64,000 nt of DNA from Levilactobacillus tongjiangensis (GCF_003946345.1 NZ_RHNY01000005.1:1-64000); one strand, 5' to 3'; counted from the stretch's first letter, positions 17,731-27,653 are shown. Numbers and translations are program-made. The notes: generated by a model from the letters alone, not told the origin.

Positions 17731-19086
17731 ATGAAAGTTACAGTTGTAGGTTGTACACATGCGGGTACCTTTGCCATCAAGCAGATTTTAGCAGAACACC
17801 CAGACGCAGAAGTTACCGTTTACGAAAGAAACGATAACATCTCCTTCTTGTCCTGTGGTATCGCCCTTTACTTAGGTGGCCAGGTCGCCGACCCACAAGG
17901 CCTGTTCTACTCCAGTCCCGAAGAACTGAAGAGCTTGGGTGCCAACGTTCAAATGAATCATAACGTCTTAGACGTCGACCCTGACCAAAAGACGGTAACG
18001 GTTGAAGACTTAACTTCACACGAACAAACCACCGAAAACTACGACAAATTAGTCATGACCTCTGGTTCATGGCCAATCATCCCTAAGATTCCTGGCATTG
18101 ATAGCGACAAGGTCAAGCTTTGCAAGAACTGGGGCCACGCACAACAATTAATCGAAGACGCCAAGAGTGCCAAGCATATCACCGTCATTGGTGCCGGCTA
18201 CATTGGTGCTGAACTGGCTGAAGCTTACTCCACCACTTTTCACGACGTTACCCTGATTGATGCTATGGATCGTGTTATGCCTAAATACTTCGACCAAGAA
18301 TTCACTGATGTTATCGAAAAAGATTACCAAGATAACGGTGTCCAACTCGCCATGGGTGAAACCGTTCAAAGTTTCACGGACAATGGTGACACGGTGACTA
18401 TCAAAACAGATAAAGGCAGCTATGATACCAACCTGGCCATCCTCTGCATTGGTTTCCGGCCAAACACCGGTCTCTTAAAGGGCAAGGTCGACATGGCCAA
18501 GAATGGCGCTATCATTACCGATGACTACATGCGCTCATCCAATCCAGACATCTTCGCAGCCGGTGACAGTGCCGCCGTCCACTACAACCCAACCCACCAG
18601 AATGCCTACATCCCCTTGGCTACTAACGCCGTTCGTCAAGGAATCCTGGTCGGGAAGAACTTAGTGAAGCCCACGGTGAAGTACATGGGCACCCAATCCT
18701 CATCTGGACTGGCCCTTTACGGTCGGACAATTGTCTCAACGGGATTGACCTTAGCCGCTGCTAAGATGCAGGGCATCAAGGCAGAACGGGTTCTAATTAC
18801 CGACAACTACCGGCCAGAGTTCATGCCAACGACCGAACCAGTCATGATGTCACTGGTATTTGATCCAGATTCCAAGCGAATCCTGGGTGGTGCCTTGATG
18901 AGTAAGTACGACGTGTCACAGTCTGCTAATACCCTCTCGGTCTGCATCCAAAATGAAAACACAATTGATGACCTGGCCATGGTCGACATGCTGTTCCAAC
19001 CAAACTTTGACCGGCCATTCAACTACCTGAATATTCTGGCACAAGCCGCACAGGCGAAGGTTGCCGAACTCGAAACTGCTAATTAA
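17731..19086 (+). CDS. nox: FAD-dependent NADH oxidase (water-forming type)
   Basis: Flavoprotein of 451 residues that oxidises NADH with oxygen, regenerating NAD+; the same fold covers NADH peroxidase and CoA-disulfide reductase. The redox cysteine Cys42 is in SFLSCGIALYLGG. The N-terminal dinucleotide fold begins KVTVVGCTHAG, the NADH site is ITVIGAGYIGAELAEAY (about 150), and the FAD-binding segment is PDIFAAGDSAAVHY (about 275). I place the start at ATG 17731 with GGGAGGC upstream; an upstream frame to 17659 is not conserved. Water- versus peroxide-forming activity cannot be decided by sight. It has a consensus promoter and an inverted repeat in its leader. Confidence 0.88.
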   Translation: MKVTVVGCTHAGTFAIKQILAEHPDAEVTVYERNDNISFLSCGIALYLGGQVADPQGLFYSSPEELKSLGANVQMNHNVLDVDPDQKTVTVEDLTSHEQTTENYDKLVMTSGSWPIIPKIPGIDSDKVKLCKNWGHAQQLIEDAKSAKHITVIGAGYIGAELAEAYSTTFHDVTLIDAMDRVMPKYFDQEFTDVIEKDYQDNGVQLAMGETVQSFTDNGDTVTIKTDKGSYDTNLAILCIGFRPNTGLLKGKVDMAKNGAIITDDYMRSSNPDIFAAGDSAAVHYNPTHQNAYIPLATNAVRQGILVGKNLVKPTVKYMGTQSSSGLALYGRTIVSTGLTLAAAKMQGIKAERVLITDNYRPEFMPTTEPVMMSLVFDPDSKRILGGALMSKYDVSQSANTLSVCIQNENTIDDLAMVDMLFQPNFDRPFNYLNILAQAAQAKVAELETAN

Positions 19087-19099
19087 CCACTAAAAAGAT

Positions 19100-19134
19100 G
19101 AGCCACCCTTTAACGTTTGGGTGGCTCTATTTTT
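19100..19134 (+). terminator. Intrinsic terminator of nox
   Basis: GAGCCACCC/GGGTGGCTC stem, ten-base loop, then TATTTTTGC. Confidence 0.85.
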
Positions 19135-19211
19135 GCTTATTTTTAGATGCCTGTTAGGCTGGTTATAACACCGATACCATCTGGCAATCCAATGTGGTCT
19201 TCCGCCTTACC

Positions 19212-19357
19212 GGCCGCCAGATATGATCTGGAACGGTGCGGACGCAACTTGAAGCCTCGAAAGACCCGAGTCTACAAGCTTGGTCTTCCGCTAAGCCAGT
19301 AGGAAAAACACCTACTGACAAAGCAGAACGACGCGCCTGAGCTCATATCTGACGACC
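19212..19357 (-). repeat. Structured intergenic repeat, type A copy 2
   Basis: Nearly the reverse complement of 15778-15923, including the GCTTGGTCTTC, CCTACTG and GCAGAACGACGCGCCTGAGC segments. The two copies form an inverted pair around pepD and nox. Differences fall mainly in loops and in the closing stem. Confidence 0.8.
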
Positions 19358-19447
19358 TATCGGCTTACACAGCATGCCATTACCAACAAAAAATGCTCCA
19401 TAAACCTGTAAAAAATTGTGTACGTGAGATTCTCAGCATTTATTACG

Positions 19448-19566
19448 TTAAACCACAGGCGACTTTGGAGACACGGATGCTTCATGGCTTCAAATCGCGC
19501 GAGCAGCCCGCCCTTTGGCTGAGGCGTCCCCTAGCAGGCTGAATCTCTGACCACCGGAGTGCGACC
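19448..19566 (+). repeat. Structured intergenic repeat, type B copy 1 (5' part missing)
   Basis: Matches the second half of the element at 31388-31588: GGCGACTTTGGAGACACG, a short loop, then GGCTTCAAATCG, a second hairpin (GCAGCCCGCC...GGCTG) and a tail with GTGCGACCA. The hairpin core TTGGAGAC/GGCTTCAA is also the core of type A. Confidence 0.7.
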
Positions 19567-19644
19567 AATTTAGCAGCCCAGATACGTGGCAATAATGGAT
19601 TGACGCCACCCATTTATCTTTCCGTTCACTTCGTTTGCCCTAGT

Positions 19645-21771
19645 CTAAGGGACGTCATTTAACGTCCATGTCATGGTTCCTTCATAGGTTCCTTCTGCCG
19701 CCCCACTATTGATTTCTAATAATAAGCCCTGGTCTTCACTCCAGTCAGCAGCCACATCGGTCACCACGTCCGTATCGGCTGCCGTTCCTTGACCCACAGT
19801 GACTGGCACCTCATTGATGACAGTTGGTCCGTTAGCATCGTAGTAGGACAGTTTCCCAGCCAAACGCCTGCCATTGGCTGTTTGAAATGGTGTGCTGGTC
19901 ACCTGAACCACCCATTTAGCACCAGCCTCGCGGGTATCCAAGACCTGGACCCGCCAGTCCCCGGACCGTTTGATGCGTTGACTCTCCCCCGTCAGCGTGA
20001 CGTCGCGAAAAGTACTGGCTTCCGCGACGGACTGAAAGACCAACTGACGGGATACTGTCAGCGTATGGGTCAACGTGTTGGAGACATTACCATAGGGATC
20101 CTCCACCGTGAGCGTCAACCGATTGTCCCCCGCCTTTAACAATTTTGCTGGAACCGTCATCGTAAACTGACCGCTTGAGTTGTCCGTGCCCGCAGGTATC
20201 TGAAAGTCTGTCAGCGCAGTCCCATTAAGTTGCGGATGAACCGTGATATCTGTATTCTCCAAGTGAACGCCATCCGGAATGACCACCTGCGCGTTCACCC
20301 GACCATCGACCCCCGGTTTCACCGTCTGGCTATTACCAGAAAGCGATAGCAAATGCAGCTCGAATTTTGGATTAATGATCACCGCTGGGGTAGTCGCCGT
20401 GACCACCCCATTGACTGCCTTAAAGGCACTACCAACGGCTGGGACAGGTGTCGGTACCTCAACGTCGGCCGCCACTCCGGTCAGAGAAATGGTAGCGCTT
20501 GCATTTTTATCAGACAGTGCTTTGGTTAATTGATAGCTAAGCGTTTGCCCGCTCAGTCCTACCAATGAAATCTGATTACTAGATCCGTCAGCATAGGTGA
20601 TAGTCGCTCGCTCATACGTGAGGTTTTGCGGTAAATTCAGCTCGGCAATCACATCCTTCCACGACTGCTTACCAGCAACGTAGGACAACTGATACGTCAG
20701 TTTAAATGCATCCCGACTCTTCAGAACGTCATCATCCGTCAGCGTTTTACCAGCTGTCATATTCGTAAGGGTTGCTTCTGCCTCGGCGTCAACGAGTCCC
20801 GGAACTTCTTCGAACACCACCAGGTTATTCTCATAGCTGTCTCCCGTAGCCCCGGTAAATCCCCAGCGAATCTGACCGCTGTTGTCGGGATCGATTTTTT
20901 TGCGATCCAGTTGTACAGTGGCGGAATGACCAACTTGGTCCGTCCCAGTAATGGGGTTCTTATCATCAAACGTGTAGGTCATCTGCTGCGTATTTGCCTG
21001 CCAGTCCAAGCTTAAATGATGCCAGGAGCCGTTGGCTAACAACGTGTAATCACCGTTGATCACCCCATTGTGGGTCTGAGTGGCGTAATAACCAACGCTA
21101 TAAACTGGCAACCAGGTAGAAGTCCGTTGCATCTCATAGGTATCCTGATCACCCGGATAATTACTGGCAATGTGGGGGCCCTTCAAGCCAAGGTCAAATG
21201 AATCGGCATCCCCAGCGTTGCCGTAATTGGTTGACGTATTCAGATGCGTATCAAACTCCAACGCCCAACTATTTTGAATGGCTGACTGGGCCAACTTCTC
21301 CGAGGTCGTTTGCTTTTTATCCGTATCAACGCCCCATACACCTAGCGTTTCTCCGGAGACCGTCTTACCAAAGCTGGGCGTCGCAGCTAAGCCACGGCGA
21401 TCATTTTGAAAAACCAATGCCATCCCGTCAGCTGCCTTCTTCCCAGTATTCCCGAAGTAGAGCCACATTGAGGCCGATTGATTTTGATCCAGGTGAAAAA
21501 AATTATCCGCCGTCGACCAGAGGGCTCCAAACTGCTTCTTACCGTTGGTGACCTTAGCCGCCTGAGTCCCAGTAATTGCTGGGTTAGTCGTTCCCACCAC
21601 CGCAGCCTGATTATTACTAGTCGTCCCTGGGGTGAAGATATTATCCAAGGAAATGCCCTGGGGAGCGCTTCGTAGCGCTTGATCGAAATCTGCGTCTGCC
21701 TGCGCCACCACCCCCGTCATTGCCAGTACCCCAACACCAATTAACAGCCCCCACCATTTTCTGACTGTCAT
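19645..21771 (-). CDS. WxL-domain surface protein with L-type lectin domain
   Basis: Secreted cell-wall protein of 708 residues. It has a signal peptide (about 1-26, WWGLLIGVGVLAMTGVVAQA), then a legume-lectin-like sandwich (about 35-310: SMWLYFGNTG, ADGMALVFQND, WALEFDTHLN, WHHLSLDWQANTQQMTYTF), then two or three Ig-like beta regions, and a C-terminal WxL domain (about 575-708) ending YEGTMTWTLNDVP. WxL domains bind peptidoglycan non-covalently. The first WxL tryptophan motif appears as WRVQVLD, a weakened form. It probably binds glycans on the cell surface. No other WxL or LPXTG gene is adjacent, although such genes usually cluster. SD GAGAGGAGC precedes the ATG. Confidence 0.82.
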   Translation of the reverse strand: MTVRKWWGLLIGVGVLAMTGVVAQADADFDQALRSAPQGISLDNIFTPGTTSNNQAAVVGTTNPAITGTQAAKVTNGKKQFGALWSTADNFFHLDQNQSASMWLYFGNTGKKAADGMALVFQNDRRGLAATPSFGKTVSGETLGVWGVDTDKKQTTSEKLAQSAIQNSWALEFDTHLNTSTNYGNAGDADSFDLGLKGPHIASNYPGDQDTYEMQRTSTWLPVYSVGYYATQTHNGVINGDYTLLANGSWHHLSLDWQANTQQMTYTFDDKNPITGTDQVGHSATVQLDRKKIDPDNSGQIRWGFTGATGDSYENNLVVFEEVPGLVDAEAEATLTNMTAGKTLTDDDVLKSRDAFKLTYQLSYVAGKQSWKDVIAELNLPQNLTYERATITYADGSSNQISLVGLSGQTLSYQLTKALSDKNASATISLTGVAADVEVPTPVPAVGSAFKAVNGVVTATTPAVIINPKFELHLLSLSGNSQTVKPGVDGRVNAQVVIPDGVHLENTDITVHPQLNGTALTDFQIPAGTDNSSGQFTMTVPAKLLKAGDNRLTLTVEDPYGNVSNTLTHTLTVSRQLVFQSVAEASTFRDVTLTGESQRIKRSGDWRVQVLDTREAGAKWVVQVTSTPFQTANGRRLAGKLSYYDANGPTVINEVPVTVGQGTAADTDVVTDVAADWSEDQGLLLEINSGAAEGTYEGTMTWTLNDVP

Positions 21772-21983
21772 CGCAATCGCTCCTCTCTACCCCTGAAATT
21801 GTGGGCAGCAATGGTGTGCCCCCATAATGATTCTGCAAATAGTTTAGCACGATTTTATTTATAACAAGTTTTTTTGCCAATTCTCGTAGATAGCCATTCG
21901 AAACTTGACCGGTTATGTAAATAATCCGTAACGCCATTGTTAATAGCGACCAGCCAACACTTACACGCATTCGCCACGGTACG

Positions 21984-22028
21984 CAAAAATGGTTCCAGAA
22001 ATCTTGATCAGATTTCCAGAACCATTTT
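21984..22028 (-). terminator. Intrinsic terminator of prfC
   Basis: AAAATGGTTCCAGAAATCT pairs perfectly with its complement around five bases and ends in T residues on the minus strand. Confidence 0.85.
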
Positions 22029-22074
22029 GTTGCTGCTAGTTTAAATGGTGTCCTCTTAGACACTTAATCTCTAA

Positions 22075-23652
22075 TTAAAGTTTGGCCGTCAGTTCAACGT
22101 CAGGATACTTATCCTTGAACCAACGTTCAGCAAATTGGTTTTCGAAGAGGAACAGTGGCTCGCCATTGTTGTCCTTCACCAACAGGTTCCGGGATGAAGA
22201 CATCCGTTCATCCAGTTGGTCGGGGTTGATCCACCGGGCCGTCTTCTTGCCCATTGGTTCCATGATAACTTCTGAGTTGTACTCATTTTGCATCCGGAAT
22301 TGGAAGACTTCAAACTGCAGCTGCCCCACGGCACCCAGAATGTAATCGCCAGTTGAGTAGGAGGTGTAAAGTTGCACGGCCCCCTCTTGCACCAGTTGAT
22401 TGATTCCCTTATGGAAGGACTTCTGCTTCATCACGTTCTTAGCTGCGACCCGCACGAAGAGTTCAGGCGTAAACTGTGGCAGCTTTTCAAACTTGATCTT
22501 GTTCTTACCAGTATAAATGGCATCCCCAATTTGGAAATTCCCCGTATCGTAGAGGCCAATGATATCCCCAGCAACGGCCTTTTCCACGTTCTCACGGGTA
22601 TCCGCCATAAACTCGGTCACGTTGGAAAGCCGTAATTTTTTCCCAGTCCGTTCCTGCATCACGTCCATGCCACGGTCAAACTCTCCGGAGCATACCCGGA
22701 CGAAAGCAATCCGGTCACGGTGATTGGGATTCATGTTTGCTTGGATTTTAAAGACAAACCCAGAGAACTCTGAATCGGTTGGCGCCACATCCGTATCCTC
22801 TTCAGTGTGATGAGAGGCTGGTTGTGGGGCATACTGGAGATAAGTTTCTAGGAACGTCTTAACACCAAAGTTTGCCAACGCTGACCCAAAGAAGACGGGT
22901 GTTTGATCCCCACTGGCAATTTTGGCTTCATCGAATTGGTTACCAGCTTCACCGATCAATTCCATGTTATCACGAGCATCTTGGTACCACCCGTCATCCT
23001 GTAAGTCATTTGGTTCAACGAGGTCACCCTCATCATTTAATGGCAAGTATTGATGGTCCTCATCGTCCGGACGGAATAAAGCCACGCGTTGGTGGTAACG
23101 GTCATAGAGGCCCTTTAATTCACGACCCATCCCGATTGGCCAGTTCATGGGATAGCCTTCAATGCCTAAGACATCTTCAAGTTCAGCAATCAGGTCCATC
23201 GGATCCCGACCATCTCGGTCCAGCTTGTTCATGAAAGTGAAGATCGGAATTCCCCGCATCTTACAGATTTGGAACAATTTCTTAGTTTGTGGTTCGATCC
23301 CCTTAGCGGAGTCAATCACCATGACCGCGGAGTCAACCGCCATCAACGTCCGGTACGTATCTTCAGAAAAATCCTCATGTCCTGGGGTATCCAAAATGTT
23401 GATACGCTTGCCTTGGTAGTTGAACTGCATCACGGAACTCGTGACCGAGATACCCCGCTTCTGTTCAATTTCCATCCAGTCAGACTTGGCGAAGTTTCCA
23501 CTCTTCCGGGCCTTAACGGTACCGGCTTCCCGGACAACGCCTCCGAACAGCAGGAGTTGCTCAGTAATCGTCGTCTTCCCGGCATCGGGGTGAGAGATGA
23601 TGGCAAAAGTTCGGCGCTTAGCGACCGCTGATGCTAATTCTTTTTCGTTCAT
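22075..23652 (-). CDS. prfC: Peptide chain release factor 3
   Basis: Translational GTPase RF3, which recycles class I release factors after termination. The 525 residues carry the P-loop [15 protein letters not shown] (about 20), the switch [28 protein letters not shown] and the guanine motif NKLD, followed by the domains typical of RF3 rather than EF-G. Length is canonical. It is monocistronic with a strong terminator. Confidence 0.95.
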   Translation of the reverse strand: MNEKELASAVAKRRTFAIISHPDAGKTTITEQLLLFGGVVREAGTVKARKSGNFAKSDWMEIEQKRGISVTSSVMQFNYQGKRINILDTPGHEDFSEDTYRTLMAVDSAVMVIDSAKGIEPQTKKLFQICKMRGIPIFTFMNKLDRDGRDPMDLIAELEDVLGIEGYPMNWPIGMGRELKGLYDRYHQRVALFRPDDEDHQYLPLNDEGDLVEPNDLQDDGWYQDARDNMELIGEAGNQFDEAKIASGDQTPVFFGSALANFGVKTFLETYLQYAPQPASHHTEEDTDVAPTDSEFSGFVFKIQANMNPNHRDRIAFVRVCSGEFDRGMDVMQERTGKKLRLSNVTEFMADTRENVEKAVAGDIIGLYDTGNFQIGDAIYTGKNKIKFEKLPQFTPELFVRVAAKNVMKQKSFHKGINQLVQEGAVQLYTSYSTGDYILGAVGQLQFEVFQFRMQNEYNSEVIMEPMGKKTARWINPDQLDERMSSSRNLLVKDNNGEPLFLFENQFAERWFKDKYPDVELTAKL

Positions 23653-23823
23653 ATTTTTTCCTCACAAAATTTTATTTTCGTTTTTAAGTTTATCCAGTGA
23701 TTTTCAATTTTACACAGCGCTTTGATTTTAACACATTTAGCGGCACAATTCACTGTTTGTTGGGCCGAGCCACTTTTCGTGGTATGATAATACAATGAAG
23801 TTTATTTAGAAACGGGTGAAACT

Positions 23824-24375
23824 ATGTCGGCGAGTACCGAAGCCTTTTTAATACAAGCACTCTTTATTCTAGGCGCCATCGTAGTGGTGGGTGCCCTGAT
23901 TGCACTCCTAGTTGCTAGGAGCCAACGGAAGCCCTTGCGACCAATGATGAGTGTCATTCTCTGTGGTGCAGGATTAGTAGTCATTGCGGCATTGCTCAGC
24001 ACACTCCTCTTCAAGAGCTATGACAATTTTCAGGTCAAGAAGGATCAATACTACGAGATTACCAGCCTGACCAATAATATGCACGCTTCCTTGGCCAGCA
24101 GCCGGACGACCAATCAGCCGGTCAGTCCCCAAGCTAAGAAGGCCAGCAAAAATGTGACCTACCTGATCAAGAATTTAAAGCAACCGAAGTCTTCCGTCAG
24201 ACTTGCTGAAACCGCCCAGCATCAGCTGACACAGGTCAAGCAGCCGGACGTCCAGCTAGTTCGCCACAATTACCGGCAAATCTTACATCACTATTTTGCG
24301 CAGTTGACGGATTCCGCTAGTACCCAACAACGACTAACGAAACACGCCTACGATAAAGTTGTGACCTATCACTAA
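23824..24375 (+). CDS. Small membrane protein of unknown function
   Basis: Protein of 183 residues with two hydrophobic helices (about 8-31 and 40-63) separated by a short basic loop (RSQRKPLRP), then a soluble helical domain (about 70-183) rich in Gln, Lys and Thr. The basic loop predicts that both ends lie outside the membrane. I do not recognise the family and see no catalytic motif. ATG has GGGTGAAAC upstream. It diverges from prfC and is followed by an intergenic trailer element belonging to the opposite strand. Confidence 0.6.
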   Translation: MSASTEAFLIQALFILGAIVVVGALIALLVARSQRKPLRPMMSVILCGAGLVVIAALLSTLLFKSYDNFQVKKDQYYEITSLTNNMHASLASSRTTNQPVSPQAKKASKNVTYLIKNLKQPKSSVRLAETAQHQLTQVKQPDVQLVRHNYRQILHHYFAQLTDSASTQQRLTKHAYDKVVTYH

Positions 24376-24469
24376 GACCTGCCGACCAATTGAATCTGAA
24401 GAAGTAGCGTGGGACCAAAGACAATCAACCAGTAAGCACACTGTTTAGCAAAGTAAACCGAAAGACAAG

Positions 24470-24637
24470 AAATGGGTCAAGGACAACAGTCCTTGACCCA
24501 TTTTGCGCTCTGAACGGATATAGCTGAAACATGCAACTAAAGGCAGTCAGCTCCGCTTAACCCCGATAGACAAACAATCCAAGACCGGGATTATTCGCCT
24601 ATCGACGTTAACGCTCACTGACTAACCGCCTTTGGTC
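24470..24637 (-). repeat. Structured 3' trailer element, copy 1 (after tagF-like gene)
   Basis: Read on the minus strand it begins about 27 bases after the stop of the polymerase gene. A long hairpin (GGCGGTTAG at 24622-24630 with CTGACTGCC at 24542-24550; inner CGATAG with CTATCG) is followed by a conserved GCATGTTTC segment. It ends in an intrinsic terminator (AAATGGGTCAAGGAC stem, 24470-24504). Related copies are at 41586-41735 and 61092-61258. Confidence 0.8.
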
Positions 24638-24663
24638 CCCACTCTCTTTTCGTATAAACGAGT

Positions 24664-26688
24664 TTAGCTATTCTTCTCAATTTGTTGAACGACGTAGTTC
24701 ACAATCTTCAGGGAACTCAACCCGTCATCAATGGCACAGAAGCGACGATAGAAGTCCATGAATTTAGTATTATCACTCATGTCTGGTGTCTGCAGCTTGG
24801 CAGCCACCAAGTCGAGCAACTGGCTTTCGTCGTGAGCGATTTCACCCGGTAAGTCCTTCTCGTAATCGAGGTAGAAGCCCCGCAGTTCATCCTTGTACAT
24901 GTGATAGTCGTACGGGTAGAACAGAATTGGCCGCTTAAGGTAAGCGAAGTCGAAGAACACGGATGAGTAGTCGGTGATCAACATGTCACTGACTAAGTAA
25001 AGGTCGGAAATGTTGGGATGGTTGGAGAAATCAAAGACGACCCCTTCGTACCCACTAATGTCCAACGCATTACTGATCAAGTAGTGCATCCGTAAAACCA
25101 AAACCGCGTCCTGGCCAAATCGTTCCCGGAATTCATCCAGGGAGAACGGCAACTCAAACGTGTACTTCCCCTTCTCAGCAAACTGGTTATCCCGATAAGT
25201 TGGCGCATAAAGCACGACCTTCTTGTCCAATGGAATTCCCAGTTGTTCCTTTAAAGCCACTACATCGTCCGGCGTACTGTTGATCAGTTCGTCGTTGCGT
25301 GGATAACCAACCTTAAGAATCTGGTTGTTGAACCCAAAGGCGGACCGGAAAATCTTCGTGGAGTAGTCGTTAGGCGAAACCAGGGCATCCCACCGGTTAG
25401 CTTCACGTACAAAGTTGGCGTGGTACTTGGCCGTTGTGGTGCCAGGCATCGACACATTTTCGATGTCCAGTCCCAGCTTTTTCAGCGGTGTTCCGTGCCA
25501 AGTCTGAATGTACGTCACGTAATTGGGCTTACGTACCCAGGATGGGAAGCGGGCATTGCTGATCCAGAAACTCGATTTTTCCAGCGTCCTGACCCACTTT
25601 GAGGTCCGGCGAATAACAAACGGAATTCCATTTTCCTTACAGAATTTCTTCTGAACCCGGTCGATCGACCAGACAAAAGTGAAACCCGGATAGAGTTGTG
25701 TAAACAACCGATAGATTGCGTATGGGGAATCACTAACCTGACGCCCACCAAAACTTTCAAAGATAATCGTTGGTTGATCGTATGGTCGGTGACCACGCTT
25801 AAACAACCGCCGCATCCGAAACAAGTTCGCCTTATCCATCAGCATGGACAACAGCCGCGTGACGCCACCCACTTTGCCGGGCACATTAGCCAAACGCTGT
25901 GGTAACGTAGGCGCAGCCATCTCCTGCACACGAATCCCGTTGTCATACCGCTTCTCCAAAATCACTAAGCGGTGACTGCTCGTAATGGCTTGCGTGACTT
26001 GACCTGCTAGTGACTTAGCTAACACAACCCGCTGTTCCAGGTCTTCACCATCAACGGTCGACCGGATGAACAGTTGCTGGGTCGTGTTCGCTGCTAAATC
26101 AGATAATGGAATGGCAGCGGTGAATAATCCATGAATTCCCATCTTGGTGATGGGCCACTCTGCAGAACTATCCTGCTGCGTATTCTTTAAAACTAACCGT
26201 TGATTTTCAATGGGTTGGTTGTTCAAGCGACTGCGGCCAATGACCTGCAACTGATCGTCCTGCAAGTTGATTGCATTAATGGTGAAATCAGATTTAGCCT
26301 GTTGCGTATGCATATTGAATAACGCCATTCCGTTGGCATCACTGTTCACCTGATAGAAGCTGGTTAGGGACAGTTGATGGCGGTCACTCAGGTATTCACT
26401 TTCCACCTGAATAAGGCCCCGCGTATGCTGTTGCTGCAAATTAAGGTACAACTCCCAACTAAACTCACTCTGCCCTTCCTGAGCAAACTGCAAGTCGTTG
26501 GCATCCACGCGAATTCGAACTACTTCAGCACTGACAACCTTGCTGATAGGAAACGTGATGGAGGCCTGGGTCTGCTTTTCCAAGAAGGTGACCGCTAAGT
26601 CATCGAATGGTTCTGGGACGTCGATCAATTCAAGTTCGAGTTCCTGTTTATTTTTCTTATGATGTAATCCAGATAAAATCGCACGCAC
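24664..26688 (-). CDS. CDP-glycerol glycerophosphotransferase (TagF/TarF-like)
   Basis: Teichoic acid polymerase or primase transferring glycerol phosphate from CDP-glycerol, acting at the inner face of the membrane. The 674-residue protein has an N-terminal beta-rich region of about 300 residues, followed by the glycerophosphotransferase domain (about 305-660). Key motifs are TWHGTPLKKLG (catalytic His), APTYRDN, VLRMHYLI, SDMLITDYSSVFFDFAYLKRPILFY. It starts with GTG at 26688, with AAGGAG ten bases upstream. It follows an unrecognised gene by 14 bases and tagD lies one terminator further upstream. Whether it makes wall polymer or glycosylated teichoic acid linkers cannot be settled. Confidence 0.85.
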   Translation of the reverse strand: MRAILSGLHHKKNKQELELELIDVPEPFDDLAVTFLEKQTQASITFPISKVVSAEVVRIRVDANDLQFAQEGQSEFSWELYLNLQQQHTRGLIQVESEYLSDRHQLSLTSFYQVNSDANGMALFNMHTQQAKSDFTINAINLQDDQLQVIGRSRLNNQPIENQRLVLKNTQQDSSAEWPITKMGIHGLFTAAIPLSDLAANTTQQLFIRSTVDGEDLEQRVVLAKSLAGQVTQAITSSHRLVILEKRYDNGIRVQEMAAPTLPQRLANVPGKVGGVTRLLSMLMDKANLFRMRRLFKRGHRPYDQPTIIFESFGGRQVSDSPYAIYRLFTQLYPGFTFVWSIDRVQKKFCKENGIPFVIRRTSKWVRTLEKSSFWISNARFPSWVRKPNYVTYIQTWHGTPLKKLGLDIENVSMPGTTTAKYHANFVREANRWDALVSPNDYSTKIFRSAFGFNNQILKVGYPRNDELINSTPDDVVALKEQLGIPLDKKVVLYAPTYRDNQFAEKGKYTFELPFSLDEFRERFGQDAVLVLRMHYLISNALDISGYEGVVFDFSNHPNISDLYLVSDMLITDYSSVFFDFAYLKRPILFYPYDYHMYKDELRGFYLDYEKDLPGEIAHDESQLLDLVAAKLQTPDMSDNTKFMDFYRRFCAIDDGLSSLKIVNYVVQQIEKNS

Positions 26689-26702
26689 GATGGAAAAACT
26701 CC

Positions 26703-27587
26703 TTAGTAATTAAAAATCAACTGGTTCGGCATCTGTGGAGAGAACGCTGCGTTGGCAGCAAGGTCCACGTACAATTGCGTGTCTGACGTCAACAAGCGAC
26801 TCAAGACCGCCTGGTAAAAGGCATAAACGTCTGCGAATCGACGGTAGTTGGAGTAGGCCAAGACACCATAGTACGTTTCAGTCGTACTGATGATCGATGT
26901 GTGGTCGATGGCTTCTGCTGCCACTTTTTCCTTTTGGCGTTGTGTCATATTGGCCTGTTCTGCATTCTGCTTGGCACCAGAAAATTCAACAGCCGTCATG
27001 ACAGAGTTTGTACTCAAATTATAAACCTGTTCAACTGGCCGTTCATGACGAACGAAGCGCAAGACCGCTTCTCCCTGTTCATTGAGAATGTAGCTTGTCT
27101 GAGCAACCTCGTCAACGACCTTTTCAATGGCCACCACTTGGCCGTCCAAACCATATGTATCCGTCTGAACTAACTGATCGGCCTGATATTGACGCAAAAC
27201 CATTGGGGTTTCATCATCCAGTTGACGAAGCTCGGCAACCAAGTGACCTTCATTTAAGTAACGTTTAACCTGTTGTTGGTCGTCCGCAAACAGGCGTTCA
27301 TCGAAGCTAGTTAAATCAGGTGCGTTCCGTTCATCGCTGGTCAGCTTGAGGCCCGACTCGTGACGGAACATATCTGCTAACGTTACCAGCTCAACGTCCG
27401 CTACCTGCCGATGCTTCTTGGCCAACCGATTCAAGTATTCCCGAACCAACCAGGAAGCGTCAAAATCAATCAACGCGACCATCACACTCACCCGCGCTCC
27501 GCGAGCTAAGGCCTGCAAAAGTTGCTTTGAGAAATTAGGTTTGTGCATCCCGTTCAAGGACGTCACTAGAAAAATAATCTGTTGCAT
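26703..27587 (-). CDS. Unrecognised protein linked to teichoic acid synthesis
   Basis: Protein of 294 residues. The start (QQIIFLVTSLNGMHKPNFSKQLLQALARGARVSVMV) and the middle part (LRQYQADQLVQTDTYGLDGQVVAIEKV) weakly resemble the N-terminal half of TagE/GtfA-type poly(glycerol-phosphate) glucosyltransferases, but the C-terminal half with the EX7E site is absent. It may be a non-catalytic partner, like the GtfB chaperone type, or a domain that has diverged. There is no signal peptide. It is 14 bases upstream of the polymerase gene, surely co-transcribed. SD GGAGGC precedes the ATG. Function is not known to me. Confidence 0.55.
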   Translation of the reverse strand: MQQIIFLVTSLNGMHKPNFSKQLLQALARGARVSVMVALIDFDASWLVREYLNRLAKKHRQVADVELVTLADMFRHESGLKLTSDERNAPDLTSFDERLFADDQQQVKRYLNEGHLVAELRQLDDETPMVLRQYQADQLVQTDTYGLDGQVVAIEKVVDEVAQTSYILNEQGEAVLRFVRHERPVEQVYNLSTNSVMTAVEFSGAKQNAEQANMTQRQKEKVAAEAIDHTSIISTTETYYGVLAYSNYRRFADVYAFYQAVLSRLLTSDTQLYVDLAANAAFSPQMPNQLIFNY

Positions 27588-27611
27588 TCGTCTGCCTCCA
27601 TTACGCGCTCC

Positions 27612-27642
27612 AAGAAAAAATCCCTAGTCTACGACTAAGGAT
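27612..27642 (-). terminator. Intrinsic terminator after tagD
   Basis: On the minus strand ATCCTTAGTC and GACTAGGGAT form the stem around a three-base loop, followed by TTTTTTC. It separates tagD from the two downstream genes, which would then need readthrough or their own promoter. Confidence 0.7.
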
Positions 27643-27653
27643 CATCACCAACA

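Noticed and set aside
21641-22063. 140-codon minus-strand frame between the WxL gene and prfC
   Set aside because: It runs through the prfC terminator and into the start of the WxL gene; its sequence is not protein-like and it has no ribosome site.
24470-24504. Plus-strand terminator for the small membrane protein gene ending at 24375
   Set aside because: The hairpin is symmetric, but the T run and the conserved trailer module lie on the minus strand in all three copies, so I assign it to the opposite gene; some bidirectional use remains possible.
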